A DNA stretch of 64,000 nt from Flavobacterium haoranii (GCF_009363055.1 NZ_CP045292.1:2418001-2482000), one strand, 5' to 3'. Shown: positions 25,673 through 35,113, counted from the stretch's first letter. Program-made: numbers and translations. The notes: generated from the sequence alone by a model not told the origin.

Positions 25673-27793
25673 TTATTTTATTTCTCTTATTCCCATGTTA
25701 TACAATGCAAATGCTTGAATATCTACTTGTTCGTTAATAATTGCTTCAGTAGATTTACCAGCACCATGACCTGCATTGGTATCAATTCTAATTAATACTG
25801 GATTTGGTCCTGTTTGTTTTGCTTGTAATTCGGCAGCAAATTTAAAACTGTGAGCAGGAACCACTCTGTCATCATGATCACCAGTTGTTACTAAAGTTGC
25901 CGGATATTGTACACCAGCTTTTACGTTATGAACGGGAGAATATGCTTTTAAATAATCGAACATTTCTTTGCTTTGTTCACTTGTTCCGTAATCGTAAGCC
26001 CAACCAGCACCAGCTGTAAACGTATGGTAACGTAACATGTCTAAAACTCCAACTTGTGGAATGGCTACTTTCATTAAATCGGGGCGTTGTGTCATGGTTG
26101 CACCAACTAATAAACCTCCGTTTGAACCACCTTTAATCGCTAAATAATCAGATGAAGTATATTTCTCTTTTATTAAATATTCTGCAGCGGCAATGAAATC
26201 ATCAAATACATTTTGCTTTTGCATTTGCGTTCCTGCATCGTGCCATTTTTTACCATATTCACCACCTCCACGTAAGTTGGCAACAGCATAAACACCACCG
26301 TTTTCCATCCAAACTGCATTAGCAATACTAAAACTTGGAGTTAAGCTGATATTGAACCCTCCATAACCATATAAAATAGTTGGGTTTTTACCATTCAATT
26401 CTGTTCCTTTTTTATAAGTAATAATCATGGGAACTTTTGTACCGTCTTTTGAAGTGTAGAACACTTGTTTTGATTCGTAATCTTCCGATTTGAAATCTAC
26501 TTTTGGTTTGTTGTACACTTTTGATGCTCCAGATTTTGGATCAAATTCGTAGATTGTACCAGGAGTTACATAATTTGTAAATGAATAATACAAAGTAGTT
26601 TCTTCTTTCTTACCTCCAAAACCACCTGCAGTTCCTATACCTGGTAATTCAATTTCACGAATTAATTTACCTTCGTAATCATATTGTTTAATTTGCGAAA
26701 CAGCATCTTTCATATATTCGGTAAAAATATAACCTCCACCAGTTGAAGGCGATAAAACATTTTCAGTTTCAGCAATGAAATCAACCCAATTTTCTTGATG
26801 AGGTTTTGCTAAATCGAAAGTTACAATTCGTTTATTAGGTGCTTTAAAGTCTGTTGAAACGTAAAATTTAGTGCCAATATTATCAATGACATCACTATTG
26901 CTTTCAAAATTATTTACAATGTTTACAATTGGACCATTTTTAACTAAATCTTTAATGTACAATTCATTTCCGTTTGTGGCATTTGCAGCAGAAATTACTA
27001 AATAATTTTCATCTTCAGTTACATAACCACCAACGTATCTTCTTTTTTCATTTAAGCCAAAAATAACTTTGTCCTCGGTCTGTTTAGTTCCAAGTTTGTG
27101 ATAGTACAATTTATGTTGGTCCGTTTTAGCAGACAACTCACTCCCTGTTGGTTTGTCATAACTTGAATAGTAAAAACCATCATTTTTATACCACGACATA
27201 CCGCTGAATTTCACATCAAGAATAGTATCGCCGATAATTTCTTTGGTTTCAGTGTTTAAAACAATTACTTTTCTCCAGTCACTACCACCTTCAGAAATAG
27301 CATAAGCAGCTAAAGAGCCGTCTTTTGTAAAGCTCAAGCCGCCAAGTGAAGTGGTTCCATCTTTAGAAAATGTATTTGGATCTAAGAAAATTTCTTCCTT
27401 GCCACTTTCGTCTTTTCGGTATAAAACAGATTGATTTTGTAAACCATCATTTTTGTAGAAATAAGTAAATTTTCCTTCTACAAATGGAGCGGAAATTTTT
27501 TCGTAGTTCCAAAGTTTTTCCATTCTTTCTTTAATTTTGCTACGGAATGGAATTTTATTTAAATAACCAAAAGTAACTTCGTTTTCGGCTTTTACCCAAG
27601 CTTCTGTTTCTGCACTTCTGTCGTCTTCTAACCAACGATAAGGATCTTGAATTTGTTCGCCAAAATAAGTATCTACTGTGTCTACTTTTTTAGTGATAGG
27701 ATATTGTACACTCATGTCAATTTCTTTAATTTCATCTTTTTTACAAGCTACAATTGTTGTAACAGCTAAGATTAGTGAAATAGATTTTTTCAT
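25673..27793 (-). CDS. Prolyl oligopeptidase, lipoprotein form
   Basis: 706 residues, S9A family: cleaves after proline in short peptides. N-terminus MKKSISLILAVTTIVAC ends in a lipobox, so it is lipid-anchored. Then the conserved DPYRWLEDD stretch, a seven-bladed propeller, and a C-terminal hydrolase domain: Ser near 554 in KGGSNGGLLVGA, Asp near 637 in DHDDRVVPAHS, His near 674 in NAGHGAGKS. It follows the TonB receptor gene by 58 bases on the same strand, so it could be co-transcribed with it, and ends at the terminator at 25633. Confidence 0.95.
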   Translation of the reverse strand: MKKSISLILAVTTIVACKKDEIKEIDMSVQYPITKKVDTVDTYFGEQIQDPYRWLEDDRSAETEAWVKAENEVTFGYLNKIPFRSKIKERMEKLWNYEKISAPFVEGKFTYFYKNDGLQNQSVLYRKDESGKEEIFLDPNTFSKDGTTSLGGLSFTKDGSLAAYAISEGGSDWRKVIVLNTETKEIIGDTILDVKFSGMSWYKNDGFYYSSYDKPTGSELSAKTDQHKLYYHKLGTKQTEDKVIFGLNEKRRYVGGYVTEDENYLVISAANATNGNELYIKDLVKNGPIVNIVNNFESNSDVIDNIGTKFYVSTDFKAPNKRIVTFDLAKPHQENWVDFIAETENVLSPSTGGGYIFTEYMKDAVSQIKQYDYEGKLIREIELPGIGTAGGFGGKKEETTLYYSFTNYVTPGTIYEFDPKSGASKVYNKPKVDFKSEDYESKQVFYTSKDGTKVPMIITYKKGTELNGKNPTILYGYGGFNISLTPSFSIANAVWMENGGVYAVANLRGGGEYGKKWHDAGTQMQKQNVFDDFIAAAEYLIKEKYTSSDYLAIKGGSNGGLLVGATMTQRPDLMKVAIPQVGVLDMLRYHTFTAGAGWAYDYGTSEQSKEMFDYLKAYSPVHNVKAGVQYPATLVTTGDHDDRVVPAHSFKFAAELQAKQTGPNPVLIRIDTNAGHGAGKSTEAIINEQVDIQAFALYNMGIREIK

Positions 27794-27851
27794 CTGTTGT
27801 TGTTTTTGATTGTAAACAAAAATAGGAATTTGATTTTGAGTAACTTGTTAA

Positions 27852-30056
27852 TTAAAACTCAAAATTGAAACCCAAAACAATATTTCGCCCCATATTTGGA
27901 ATGCCATCGGCTTTTAACCTAGATAAATGCGAAATATACGTTTTGTTAAAAAGGTTTTGCCCGTTTAAGCTAAAACTTATCAGGTTTTTATTCCAGTTAA
28001 ATTTTCCTCCAAAACCTAAATTTACTAGAGTATAATCGGGAGTTTTGGTTTCAAAATTACTTACATTATTTTGTTGGAAATTATAATTTATTTGAGAAGA
28101 AATAAACCCTTTTTTAAGCCAATTGCCCAATTTGAATTCTGCTTTTAAATTGTTTTTCCATTGATTTGCTGGAATTAATGGTAAATAGTTATTGTTTTCT
28201 TGTTTGCCAATTACCATTTCGAAACTACTTGTATAATGTAACCAATCTAGAGGATGCGGATGAATATGAATTCCAGTTTCGCCACCATATAAGGCAGCAT
28301 TGTTTTGTACATACTCAAAAACAAAGTTGTCATCAATCATGTTTCCAGTTGGACTGATGTAAATATAATTTTTGATGTGATTGTAAAAACCGTTGATGAA
28401 AAAGTCAAAATGTTCGTTATCGTATTCTAAATTAACATCGATTTGAAAGTTTTGTTCGTTTTTTAAGTTTTGATTACCAATTTCATATCGATTACTTCCT
28501 TCATGTACACCATTTGAAGTTAATTCGGCTAAATTTGGCGCTCTAAAACCTGAAGCTAAGTTAATTCGAGAGATAATTTTCTCTGTGATATTAGTTTTAT
28601 AACCTAATGCAAAATTAAAACTGTTAAATTGTTTGTCAATTGCTTCAAAATAACCTTCGTTTCCAAAAATTCCATGAGTAGAAGTATTTAAATTTCTGTT
28701 ATCGAATCGAATTCCTGCTTGAATTACATTAGATTTCCATTCATAATTTGAAGTAATAAATGAACCAAAATCTTTAACTGTTGCATCAGGAATTAATAAT
28801 TCTTCTCCAAAGTTTGAATTGGTTTGATGCATTCCTTGTACACCAATTATGGTTTCAATATTTTTCCACTTCGGAAAGAAATATTTTACATTGTAACTAG
28901 CTGTTTTTAATTTCATGTGAAGAGCAATTTCTTCTGCATCTTCTAATTCCTTTCTGTTATTGAATGTGTAACCAAAATCGGCTTCTAGTTTAGAATTTTT
29001 GAAGAAAACTTTTTGGTTCCAACTCAATAAATGATTATCAATATCTTGTTTTGGATACAACGGATTTCTAAAACCTGAGTTTTCAATGTCTTCTTCTGGC
29101 AATCCTAAATTTAAATTGTTGTAATTATATCGAACATCAGTTGAAAAGTGTGAATTAGCATAACCAATTCCGTATTTTAGATCTTTTTCAATGGAACGAG
29201 TATTAATAATTTTATTGCCTGAAGGAATTTTGTAATCAGCTTGTGAATTATAATTAGCACGAATTAAAAATTTCCAATTGCTTGGTGTGTTTTTATAACC
29301 AAATGAAGTATTTGTTCCTTGAGTATTACTCGAAAATTGTTGAATTAATAAAACTTTTGAATCTTCTAATGAAGCATATTTTTCAGGATTAAAGTATAAA
29401 ACACCACCAATTGCATCGGAACCATATAGCAAAGAGGCTGGACCTTTTATTACTTCTACGCTTTCTATTCCTGATGCGCTTAAACCTAATCCGTGTTCGT
29501 CTCCAAATTGTTGATTTTCTAAACGAATGCCTTGTGCATAAGTTACAACTCGGTTTGAGCTTAAACCACGAATTACAGGTTTCCCAATAGAAGTTCCTGT
29601 TGAAATTTGACTCACACCAGGAATTGAAGTTACTCCATCCATTAAAGAAACCGCTCCTTTTTCTTGTAATTCATTTACCGAAGTGTGTTCAACTTTCATG
29701 ACATTTTGTGATTGAATCTTATTGAATGAAGTAGAAACAATTACTTCATCTAAATGTTGCTCACTTTCGTTTAACGTAAAATTGATTTCGGTTGTTTCTG
29801 AAGTATTTATTTTTTGAGTTTTTTGTTCGTAACCATATAAATAGACAACCAAAGTTACATTTCCTTTTGGTGTGTTTTTAAATTGATAATTACCATTTAT
29901 ATCTGTTTCGGTATGATCATTATTTTCAACTAAATGAATGGCTACATTTTGTAAGGGTTCGTTTTTATTTGTAGTAATGTTTCCCTTTAAAATATTTTGC
30001 GAATAGATAATTGAGGTTACTAACAATAACCCTATGAGATATAGAAATTTGTTCAT
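27852..30056 (-). CDS. TonB-dependent receptor with N-terminal carboxypeptidase-regulatory-like domain
   Basis: 734 residues. Signal peptide, then a CarboxypepD_reg-like domain at about 20-105 (GNITTNKNEPLQNVAIHLV), a plug (GAVSLMDGVTSIPGVSQIS, IKGPASLLYGSDAIGGVL) and a 22-strand barrel ending VLGFNFEF. A His-rich loop IHIHPHPLDWLHY near residue 600 resembles ZnuD-type metal receptors, and the gene follows a His/Cys small protein. Zinc or copper uptake is likely, but the ligand is inferred. Upstream is the palindrome at 30091-30105. No Shine-Dalgarno. Confidence 0.88.
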   Translation of the reverse strand: MNKFLYLIGLLLVTSIIYSQNILKGNITTNKNEPLQNVAIHLVENNDHTETDINGNYQFKNTPKGNVTLVVYLYGYEQKTQKINTSETTEINFTLNESEQHLDEVIVSTSFNKIQSQNVMKVEHTSVNELQEKGAVSLMDGVTSIPGVSQISTGTSIGKPVIRGLSSNRVVTYAQGIRLENQQFGDEHGLGLSASGIESVEVIKGPASLLYGSDAIGGVLYFNPEKYASLEDSKVLLIQQFSSNTQGTNTSFGYKNTPSNWKFLIRANYNSQADYKIPSGNKIINTRSIEKDLKYGIGYANSHFSTDVRYNYNNLNLGLPEEDIENSGFRNPLYPKQDIDNHLLSWNQKVFFKNSKLEADFGYTFNNRKELEDAEEIALHMKLKTASYNVKYFFPKWKNIETIIGVQGMHQTNSNFGEELLIPDATVKDFGSFITSNYEWKSNVIQAGIRFDNRNLNTSTHGIFGNEGYFEAIDKQFNSFNFALGYKTNITEKIISRINLASGFRAPNLAELTSNGVHEGSNRYEIGNQNLKNEQNFQIDVNLEYDNEHFDFFINGFYNHIKNYIYISPTGNMIDDNFVFEYVQNNAALYGGETGIHIHPHPLDWLHYTSSFEMVIGKQENNNYLPLIPANQWKNNLKAEFKLGNWLKKGFISSQINYNFQQNNVSNFETKTPDYTLVNLGFGGKFNWNKNLISFSLNGQNLFNKTYISHLSRLKADGIPNMGRNIVLGFNFEF

Positions 30057-30090
30057 TTTATTAAGTTTAATTCATGTAAAAATTATCAAT

Positions 30091-30105
30091 ACTTTAGTCT
30101 AAAGT
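30091..30105. promoter_or_regulatory. Palindrome ACTTTAGTCTAAAGT before the TonB receptor
   Basis: Perfect 7-1-7 palindrome, extended outward by ATCAA/TTGAT with one unpaired base. It lies 35-49 bases upstream of the receptor ATG. It shares TTTAGTCT with the site upstream of the copper lipoprotein. Confidence 0.5.
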
Positions 30106-30126
30106 TTGATGTAAAAAAAACAGATA

Positions 30127-30465
30127 TTAAACTTGTGCAGGTGGGCCGCGATGCGAAAATAAACTTCCATAAAAGAAAGAAGTTGCTTCTTTTACACTGA
30201 AAGAATATGGACTCTCTTTGAAAAAAGTATAATGTTTAAAACTAAAAATTTCAGTTTTTAAGAATGAAGTAAATTTAAAATCACAAATAGGACAGTCGTC
30301 TTTTTCTGTTAAAGTTTTTGTACTACTTGTAAATGATTTTTCAGTTTTAGGATTTTTAAAATCTGAATCGTGATGATGAGAAAATGCATGCACCGATTGA
30401 TAACTCACCGCAAATAATACAGCGAACATTAAAAATAGGTTAACAATTAGATACTTTTTCTTCAT
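30127..30465 (-). CDS. Small His/Cys secreted protein upstream of the TonB receptor
   Basis: 112 residues. Signal peptide ending in QSVHA, then a His cluster FSHHHDSDF, a CPICDF Cys pair and a C-terminus SHRGPPAQV. The layout resembles small proteins that precede metal TonB receptors in other bacteria (for example the DUF2946 type in Proteobacteria), though I cannot assign the family. A metal-sensing or metal-shuttling role is inference. It is the first gene of a unit with the receptor and probably the peptidase. The start ATG lies 5 bases from a consensus -7 box. Confidence 0.7.
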   Translation of the reverse strand: MKKKYLIVNLFLMFAVLFAVSYQSVHAFSHHHDSDFKNPKTEKSFTSSTKTLTEKDDCPICDFKFTSFLKTEIFSFKHYTFFKESPYSFSVKEATSFFYGSLFSHRGPPAQV

Positions 30466-30470
30466 TAGTG

Positions 30471-30478
30471 CAAAGATA
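30471..30478 (-). promoter_or_regulatory. Promoter -7 box (TATCTTTG), 5 bases before the ATG
   Basis: Exact TAnnTTTG on the minus strand, separated from the ATG of the small His/Cys protein by CACTA. No -33 TTG at the usual distance. Confidence 0.45.
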
Positions 30479-30503
30479 GAAAGTATATGTTAAATAATTT
30501 GTT

Positions 30504-30535
30504 AAAAAAAGCGCCTCAATTGAGGCGCTTTTTTT
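30504..30535 (-). terminator. Terminator after asd
   Basis: Perfect palindrome GCGCCTCAATTGAGGCGC with A7 and T7 flanks. It overlaps the asd stop codon. Confidence 0.93.
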
Positions 30536-31523
30536 ATAGTAAGTTATTTTCAACTAAATATTCTGCAATTTGTATAGTGTTTGTTGCGGCACCTTTTCTC
30601 AAGTTATCGGCTACAATCCACATATTTAATGTATTAGGCTGACTTTCATCTCTTCTAATTCGTCCTACAAAAACATCATTTTTGCCTTCCGCATATAATG
30701 GCATCGGATATGAAAATACTTCTAAATCATCTTGAACTGTAATTCCTGGAGTTTCGCTCAATAATGTACGTACTTCATTTACTTCAAAATCATTTTCAAA
30801 TTCGATATTTACAGCCTCACTGTGTCCGCCAACAACAGGAATTCTAACAGCAGTTGCTGTAACAGCAATTGTATTATCACTTAATATTTTTTTAGTTTCA
30901 CGAACTAATTTCATTTCTTCTTTAGTGTAGCCATTTTCTTCAAAAACGTCACATTGAGGAATAGCATTACGGTGAATTTGATATTTATAAGCCATTTCAC
31001 CTTGTGTACCTTTATATTCGTTTTCTAATTGCTCCACTGCTTTTACACCAGTTCCTGTAATAGATTGATAAGTTGATACAATAACGCGTTTTACTTTGTA
31101 TTTTTTATGAAGTGGTGCTAAAGCCATTACCATTTGAATTGTCGAACAGTTAGGGTTTGCAATAATTTTGTCTTCTTTAGTTAAAACATTTGCGTTGATT
31201 TCTGGAACCACTAATTTTTTTGTTGGATCCATTCTCCAAGCTGAAGAGTTATCAATTACAGTTGTGCCAACTTCAGCAAATTTTGGAGCCCAATCTAATG
31301 AAGTTTGGCCACCAGCCGAAAATAGTGCAATATCTGGTCGCATTTCAACTGCTGTTTGTAAGCCAACAACTTTATAAACTTTTCCATTCCATTCAATTTG
31401 TTTTCCAACTGATTTTTCTGATGCAACGGGAATTAATTCGGTTACTGGAAAGTTTCTTTCTTTTAAAACTTTAAGCATTATTTCGCCTACCATTCCGGTA
31501 GCGCCTACAACAGCTATTTTCAT
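30534..31523 (-). CDS. asd: Aspartate-semialdehyde dehydrogenase
   Basis: Reduces aspartyl phosphate on the route to lysine, threonine, methionine and diaminopimelate. 329 residues. NADP-binding VGATGMVGEIMLKVL at the N-terminus, FSAGGQTSLDW, catalytic Cys in ANPNCSTIQMV, and the active-site His in GGHSEAVNIEFE. It is monocistronic: own promoter at 31544 and own terminator. Confidence 0.97.
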   Translation of the reverse strand: MKIAVVGATGMVGEIMLKVLKERNFPVTELIPVASEKSVGKQIEWNGKVYKVVGLQTAVEMRPDIALFSAGGQTSLDWAPKFAEVGTTVIDNSSAWRMDPTKKLVVPEINANVLTKEDKIIANPNCSTIQMVMALAPLHKKYKVKRVIVSTYQSITGTGVKAVEQLENEYKGTQGEMAYKYQIHRNAIPQCDVFEENGYTKEEMKLVRETKKILSDNTIAVTATAVRIPVVGGHSEAVNIEFENDFEVNEVRTLLSETPGITVQDDLEVFSYPMPLYAEGKNDVFVGRIRRDESQPNTLNMWIVADNLRKGAATNTIQIAEYLVENNLL

Positions 31524-31543
31524 TACTACATAATTTTGTTATG

Positions 31544-31551
31544 CAAAAGTA
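31544..31551 (-). promoter_or_regulatory. Promoter -7 box of asd (TACTTTTG)
   Basis: Exact TAnnTTTG on the minus strand, 20 bases before the asd ATG. The -33 region is T-rich. Confidence 0.55.
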
Positions 31552-31628
31552 TTGAATAAAACATACTTAAAAAATGTGATTTAAAAATTTTGTAATTTTT
31601 AAGAGTTTACAGGAATATGTAAAAAAAA

Positions 31629-31650
31629 TACCCCGCTTTTTAAACGGGGT
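31629..31650 (-). terminator. Terminator after mscL
   Basis: Stem ACCCCG/CGGGGT, with further A-T pairing in the loop and a long T-run on the minus strand. Confidence 0.88.
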
Positions 31651-31687
31651 TTAGTTAGAATATATAGTGTAGCGTTAAGTGACAGAA

Positions 31688-32089
31688 TTATTTTTTTAAT
31701 AAATCTCTAATCTCTGCTAATAATTCTTCTTGTGTTGGTCCTGATGGAGCAGCTGGAGCAGGTTCTTCTTTCTTTTTCATTGCATTAACTGCTTTTACAA
31801 TCATAAACATTACAAATGCAACGATGATAAAATCAATTAAGTTTGTTAGGAACTCTCCCCACATTACAGCAACTTCTCCTTCAATTACTCCTTCAGCATT
31901 TGGTTTACCTTCAGTAATTACATATTTTAAATCTTTAAAATCAGATTGGAAAATTAAGCCAATTAATGGTGAAACAATTCCACCAGTGAAAGATGAAACT
32001 ACCTTATTAAATGCAGCTCCCATAACGAAACCTACACCTATATCGATAAGGTTTCCTTTCATTGCAAATTCTTTAAATTCTTTTAACAT
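31688..32089 (-). CDS. mscL: Large-conductance mechanosensitive channel
   Basis: 133 residues. Pentameric inner-membrane channel that opens on hypo-osmotic shock. N-terminal amphipathic helix (LKEFKEFAMKGN), TM1 with VGFVMGAAFNKVVSSF, a periplasmic loop, TM2 (FLTNLIDFIIVAFVMFMIV) and a C-terminal charged bundle helix (KKKEEPAPAAPSGP, then EELLAEIRDLLKK). It is a single gene between asd and murF-alr. Confidence 0.97.
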   Translation of the reverse strand: MLKEFKEFAMKGNLIDIGVGFVMGAAFNKVVSSFTGGIVSPLIGLIFQSDFKDLKYVITEGKPNAEGVIEGEVAVMWGEFLTNLIDFIIVAFVMFMIVKAVNAMKKKEEPAPAAPSGPTQEELLAEIRDLLKK

Positions 32090-32147
32090 AATGATTTGTT
32101 TATTAGTTTAAGATCTATACGAATTTAATAAAAAAAAATATAAAATG

Positions 32148-34574
32148 TTAATTTTTGAAAAATATCCTTTTAACTCGTTGCGAAATACTAGTCAATATTT
32201 CATAAGGAATTGTATCTAAAGTTTTTGCCATTTCAACTACTGTTGGGCTTTTACCAAAAATGATAACTTCATCTCCTTCTTGACAATCAATATTAGTAAT
32301 ATCTACCATGAGCATGTCCATACAAATATTTCCTAAAATAGTAGCTTTTTGATCATTGATGGAAACAAAACCTTTTTCATTTCCCCAAGCTCTTCTAATT
32401 CCGTCTGCGTAACCAATAGGAATTGTCGCAATTTTCATGCGGTTTGTAACCCTGAATTTTCTACCGTAACCTACACTTTCTTCAGGTAAAACTTCTCTAA
32501 TTTGGGAAATAATACTTTTTAAAGTACTAACATTTTGAAGTTTTTGGTTTTCTTCATCTGAGTTGCCTACACCATATAAACCAATTCCCAAGCGAACCAT
32601 ATTTAATTGAAATTCGGGGTAATTAAAAATACCCGATGTATTTAAAATATGTAGTATTGGTTTACTTTTTAAATTTTTTACAATTTGTTCGCTTGCTTCT
32701 GTATAGCGTTTGTATTGCTCTAAAGTAAATGCTCTAAACGAAGTATCGTCAGATGTAGCTAAATGAGAGAAGATACTTTTTACTTCGACCAAATTTGTTT
32801 CTTTAAGAATTGCAATAAGTTGTTCTAATTGCGGTTTTTCAAAACCTAATCGATGCATACCTGTATCTATTTTAATATGGATAGGGTAAGAGGCAACATT
32901 TTTTTGTTGGGCTATTTTTACAAACTCATTTAACTCATTTATAGAATAAATTTCGGGTTCTAAATCATAAGCAATCATAGTCGAAAAACTATGCATTTCT
33001 GGATTCATTACCATAATCGGGATACTAATTCCTGCTTTTCTAAGTTCAACACCTTCATCGGCAAAAGCAACACCTAAATAATTTATTTTTAAATGTTCTA
33101 AAAGTTTCGCAATTTCAAATCCTCCATTTCCATAACCAAAGGCTTTTACCATTACCATAATTTTGGTTTCCGGATTGAGTTTCGATTTGTAAAAGTTAAG
33201 ATTATGAGTTAACGCATCAAGATCGATTTCTAAAACAGTTTCGTGTTTTTTCTCTTCAAGTAATACTACGATTTCATCAAAATTAAAACTACGAGCACCT
33301 TTAATTAAAATGGTTTCGTTTTGAAATGATTGCGTATTAAATTGCTTTAAAAAATCTATCGTAGAATTAAAAGAAATAACATTTGGTAAGTCTTTTAAAT
33401 AACTTGAAATAGTTTCACCAATAACAATAATGCGATCTATATTGTTGTTTTGAAGTACACGACCCACTTTTTCATATAAAACATCAATAGGTAATCCACT
33501 TTGAAAAACATCCGAAAGAATAATGGTTTTTTTCTTGTGTAATTTTTGTTGTTCTAAAAAGTCGAGTGCAATTTTAATAGATTGATAGTCTGATGAATAT
33601 GAGTCGTCTATTAAAACACAATTATTAATTCCTTTTTTTGCTTCTAAACGTATTTCTACAGGAAATAATTTAGGAATGCGTTCGGTTATTTTTTGCGTAG
33701 AAACTTTTAAAAACAACAAAGTTGTAATACAAGTTGCAATATTTTTTAGGCTAATTTCATCTTGAAATGGAACTGTTACTTCGAAAGTTGTATTATTGAA
33801 GATAACTTTTAGTTGGGAGCCATTTTTTTCGAAATAAACACTTGCACTTTGATCTGAAAAACTCCAAGTAAAGGGATTGTTTTGTAAAAGATTTTCAATT
33901 TCTTTATTTGCTTCAAGAATAACTGTTTTGCAATTTTTAAAAAGCGAAAGTTTTTCTTCAAGCTTTTCTTTTTCCGAAGTAAAACCTTCTGCATGTGCAG
34001 TTCCAAAATGTGTTAAAATTCCAATGGAAGGTTCTATAATTTCCTCCAAAATAGACATTTCACCTTTTAATGAAATTCCCGCTTCAAAAATTCCTAAATT
34101 ATGATTTTCATTGATGCCAAAGATTGACAATGGAACTCCAACTTGAGAGTTGTAACTTTTCGGACTTCTAACTACAGAAAAATCGGGACTTAATAAAAAA
34201 TTTAGCCATTCTTTTACTATGGTTTTTCCGTTACTTCCTGTAATTCCTATAATGGGAAAATTAAAAAGACTTCTGTAATATTTTGCGGTTTGTTGTAACG
34301 CAATTTTAGTGTCAGAAACAATAATAAAATTTGCTTTTTGTTCTAAACCTTCTGGAATAAATTCTACTACAAAATATTGAACACCTTTGCTAATTAGTGT
34401 TTTAATATATTCGTGCGCATCATGGTTTAAACCTTTTAACGCAAAAAAAAGTGTACCGGTACTATTTTGTAACGATCGGCTGTCTATAGATACATTTTCA
34501 ATTGTAAAATTATTAAAAGTACCAACGGTTTTTGCATCTAAAATGGAAATAATATGAGGTAGTGAAAAAGTCAA
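32148..34574 (-). CDS. MurF-alanine racemase fusion
   Basis: 808 residues combining two cell-wall steps. Residues 1 to about 440 are MurF (adds D-Ala-D-Ala to UDP-MurNAc-tripeptide): GITGSNGKTIVKEWL is the ATP loop and NHNLGIFEAGIS the next motif. Residues about 445-808 are alanine racemase: PLP Lys in VMVKAFGYGNG, ESVGYGRKF with the second catalytic Tyr region, and GYADGIRRAWGN. This fusion is known across Bacteroidota. The MurF half has an early gap typical of the fused form. It starts one base after the toxin gene stop, so it is probably in the same transcript as the toxin-antitoxin pair. Confidence 0.95.
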   Translation of the reverse strand: MTFSLPHIISILDAKTVGTFNNFTIENVSIDSRSLQNSTGTLFFALKGLNHDAHEYIKTLISKGVQYFVVEFIPEGLEQKANFIIVSDTKIALQQTAKYYRSLFNFPIIGITGSNGKTIVKEWLNFLLSPDFSVVRSPKSYNSQVGVPLSIFGINENHNLGIFEAGISLKGEMSILEEIIEPSIGILTHFGTAHAEGFTSEKEKLEEKLSLFKNCKTVILEANKEIENLLQNNPFTWSFSDQSASVYFEKNGSQLKVIFNNTTFEVTVPFQDEISLKNIATCITTLLFLKVSTQKITERIPKLFPVEIRLEAKKGINNCVLIDDSYSSDYQSIKIALDFLEQQKLHKKKTIILSDVFQSGLPIDVLYEKVGRVLQNNNIDRIIVIGETISSYLKDLPNVISFNSTIDFLKQFNTQSFQNETILIKGARSFNFDEIVVLLEEKKHETVLEIDLDALTHNLNFYKSKLNPETKIMVMVKAFGYGNGGFEIAKLLEHLKINYLGVAFADEGVELRKAGISIPIMVMNPEMHSFSTMIAYDLEPEIYSINELNEFVKIAQQKNVASYPIHIKIDTGMHRLGFEKPQLEQLIAILKETNLVEVKSIFSHLATSDDTSFRAFTLEQYKRYTEASEQIVKNLKSKPILHILNTSGIFNYPEFQLNMVRLGIGLYGVGNSDEENQKLQNVSTLKSIISQIREVLPEESVGYGRKFRVTNRMKIATIPIGYADGIRRAWGNEKGFVSINDQKATILGNICMDMLMVDITNIDCQEGDEVIIFGKSPTVVEMAKTLDTIPYEILTSISQRVKRIFFKN

Positions 34575-34575
34575 A

Positions 34576-34866
34576 TTATAGTTTTAATTTTTTAGGATTT
34601 TGATAATTGTTCCAAAAACGAAGTAATTCAATTTGGTTTTGATTGATACGATAAAATAGTGTGATTTGCTTTGAAATAACTAATCTAAACACATTTTTGT
34701 AATGAGTTGGTTCAAATTCAAGATTTCCATTTTCAAGTAATTGTAAAACTTCATCAACTTGTTCAATAAAATGTTTTGCTTCAGTAGTTGTCCAATTTTC
34801 TAATAAATAATCAATATTTTTCCAATAATCTAACTTTGCTGTTTCCGACCAAAAGATGCTACGCAT
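34576..34866 (-). CDS. RelE/ParE family toxin
   Basis: 96 residues, RelE/ParE fold. N-terminal IFWSETAKLDYWKNIDYLLENW, the central RLVISKQITLFYRINQNQIELLRFW and a basic tail (NPKKLKL). ParE-like members poison gyrase and RelE-like members cleave ribosome-bound mRNA; which applies here cannot be read. It lies one base downstream of the 81-residue partner and one base upstream of murF-alr. Confidence 0.85.
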   Translation of the reverse strand: MRSIFWSETAKLDYWKNIDYLLENWTTTEAKHFIEQVDEVLQLLENGNLEFEPTHYKNVFRLVISKQITLFYRINQNQIELLRFWNNYQNPKKLKL

Positions 34867-34867
34867 T

Positions 34868-35113
34868 TTATTTTTTGAATAAATTAGAGTAACGATTTTT
34901 AGTTTCTTCCATTACTTGATTATGAGAAAGTGTTCCGTTTTTATCAATTGAATTTAATGCTTCATCAATAGCTGCTCTTTCATTTTTTGACAATGATTCT
35001 GATTGTTCGGCACTCATAATCTTTTGGAGTTTTTCAATTACAGCATTATCACGTAACTCAGTTATCCAATGAATTAATTTTAATTTTTCATGTTCCAATT
35101 GATGTGAACTCAT
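34868..35113 (-). CDS. Antitoxin partner of the RelE/ParE toxin
   Basis: 81 residues, highly charged, mostly helical (SSHQLEHEKLKLIHWITEL, EQSESLSKNERAAIDEALNS). The C-terminal VMEETKNRYSNLFKK is a likely toxin-neutralising segment. No signal peptide. Small size, order before the toxin and the one-base spacing fit a type II module in which the antitoxin is made first and represses its own promoter. The assignment rests mainly on context. Confidence 0.75.
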   Translation of the reverse strand: MSSHQLEHEKLKLIHWITELRDNAVIEKLQKIMSAEQSESLSKNERAAIDEALNSIDKNGTLSHNQVMEETKNRYSNLFKK

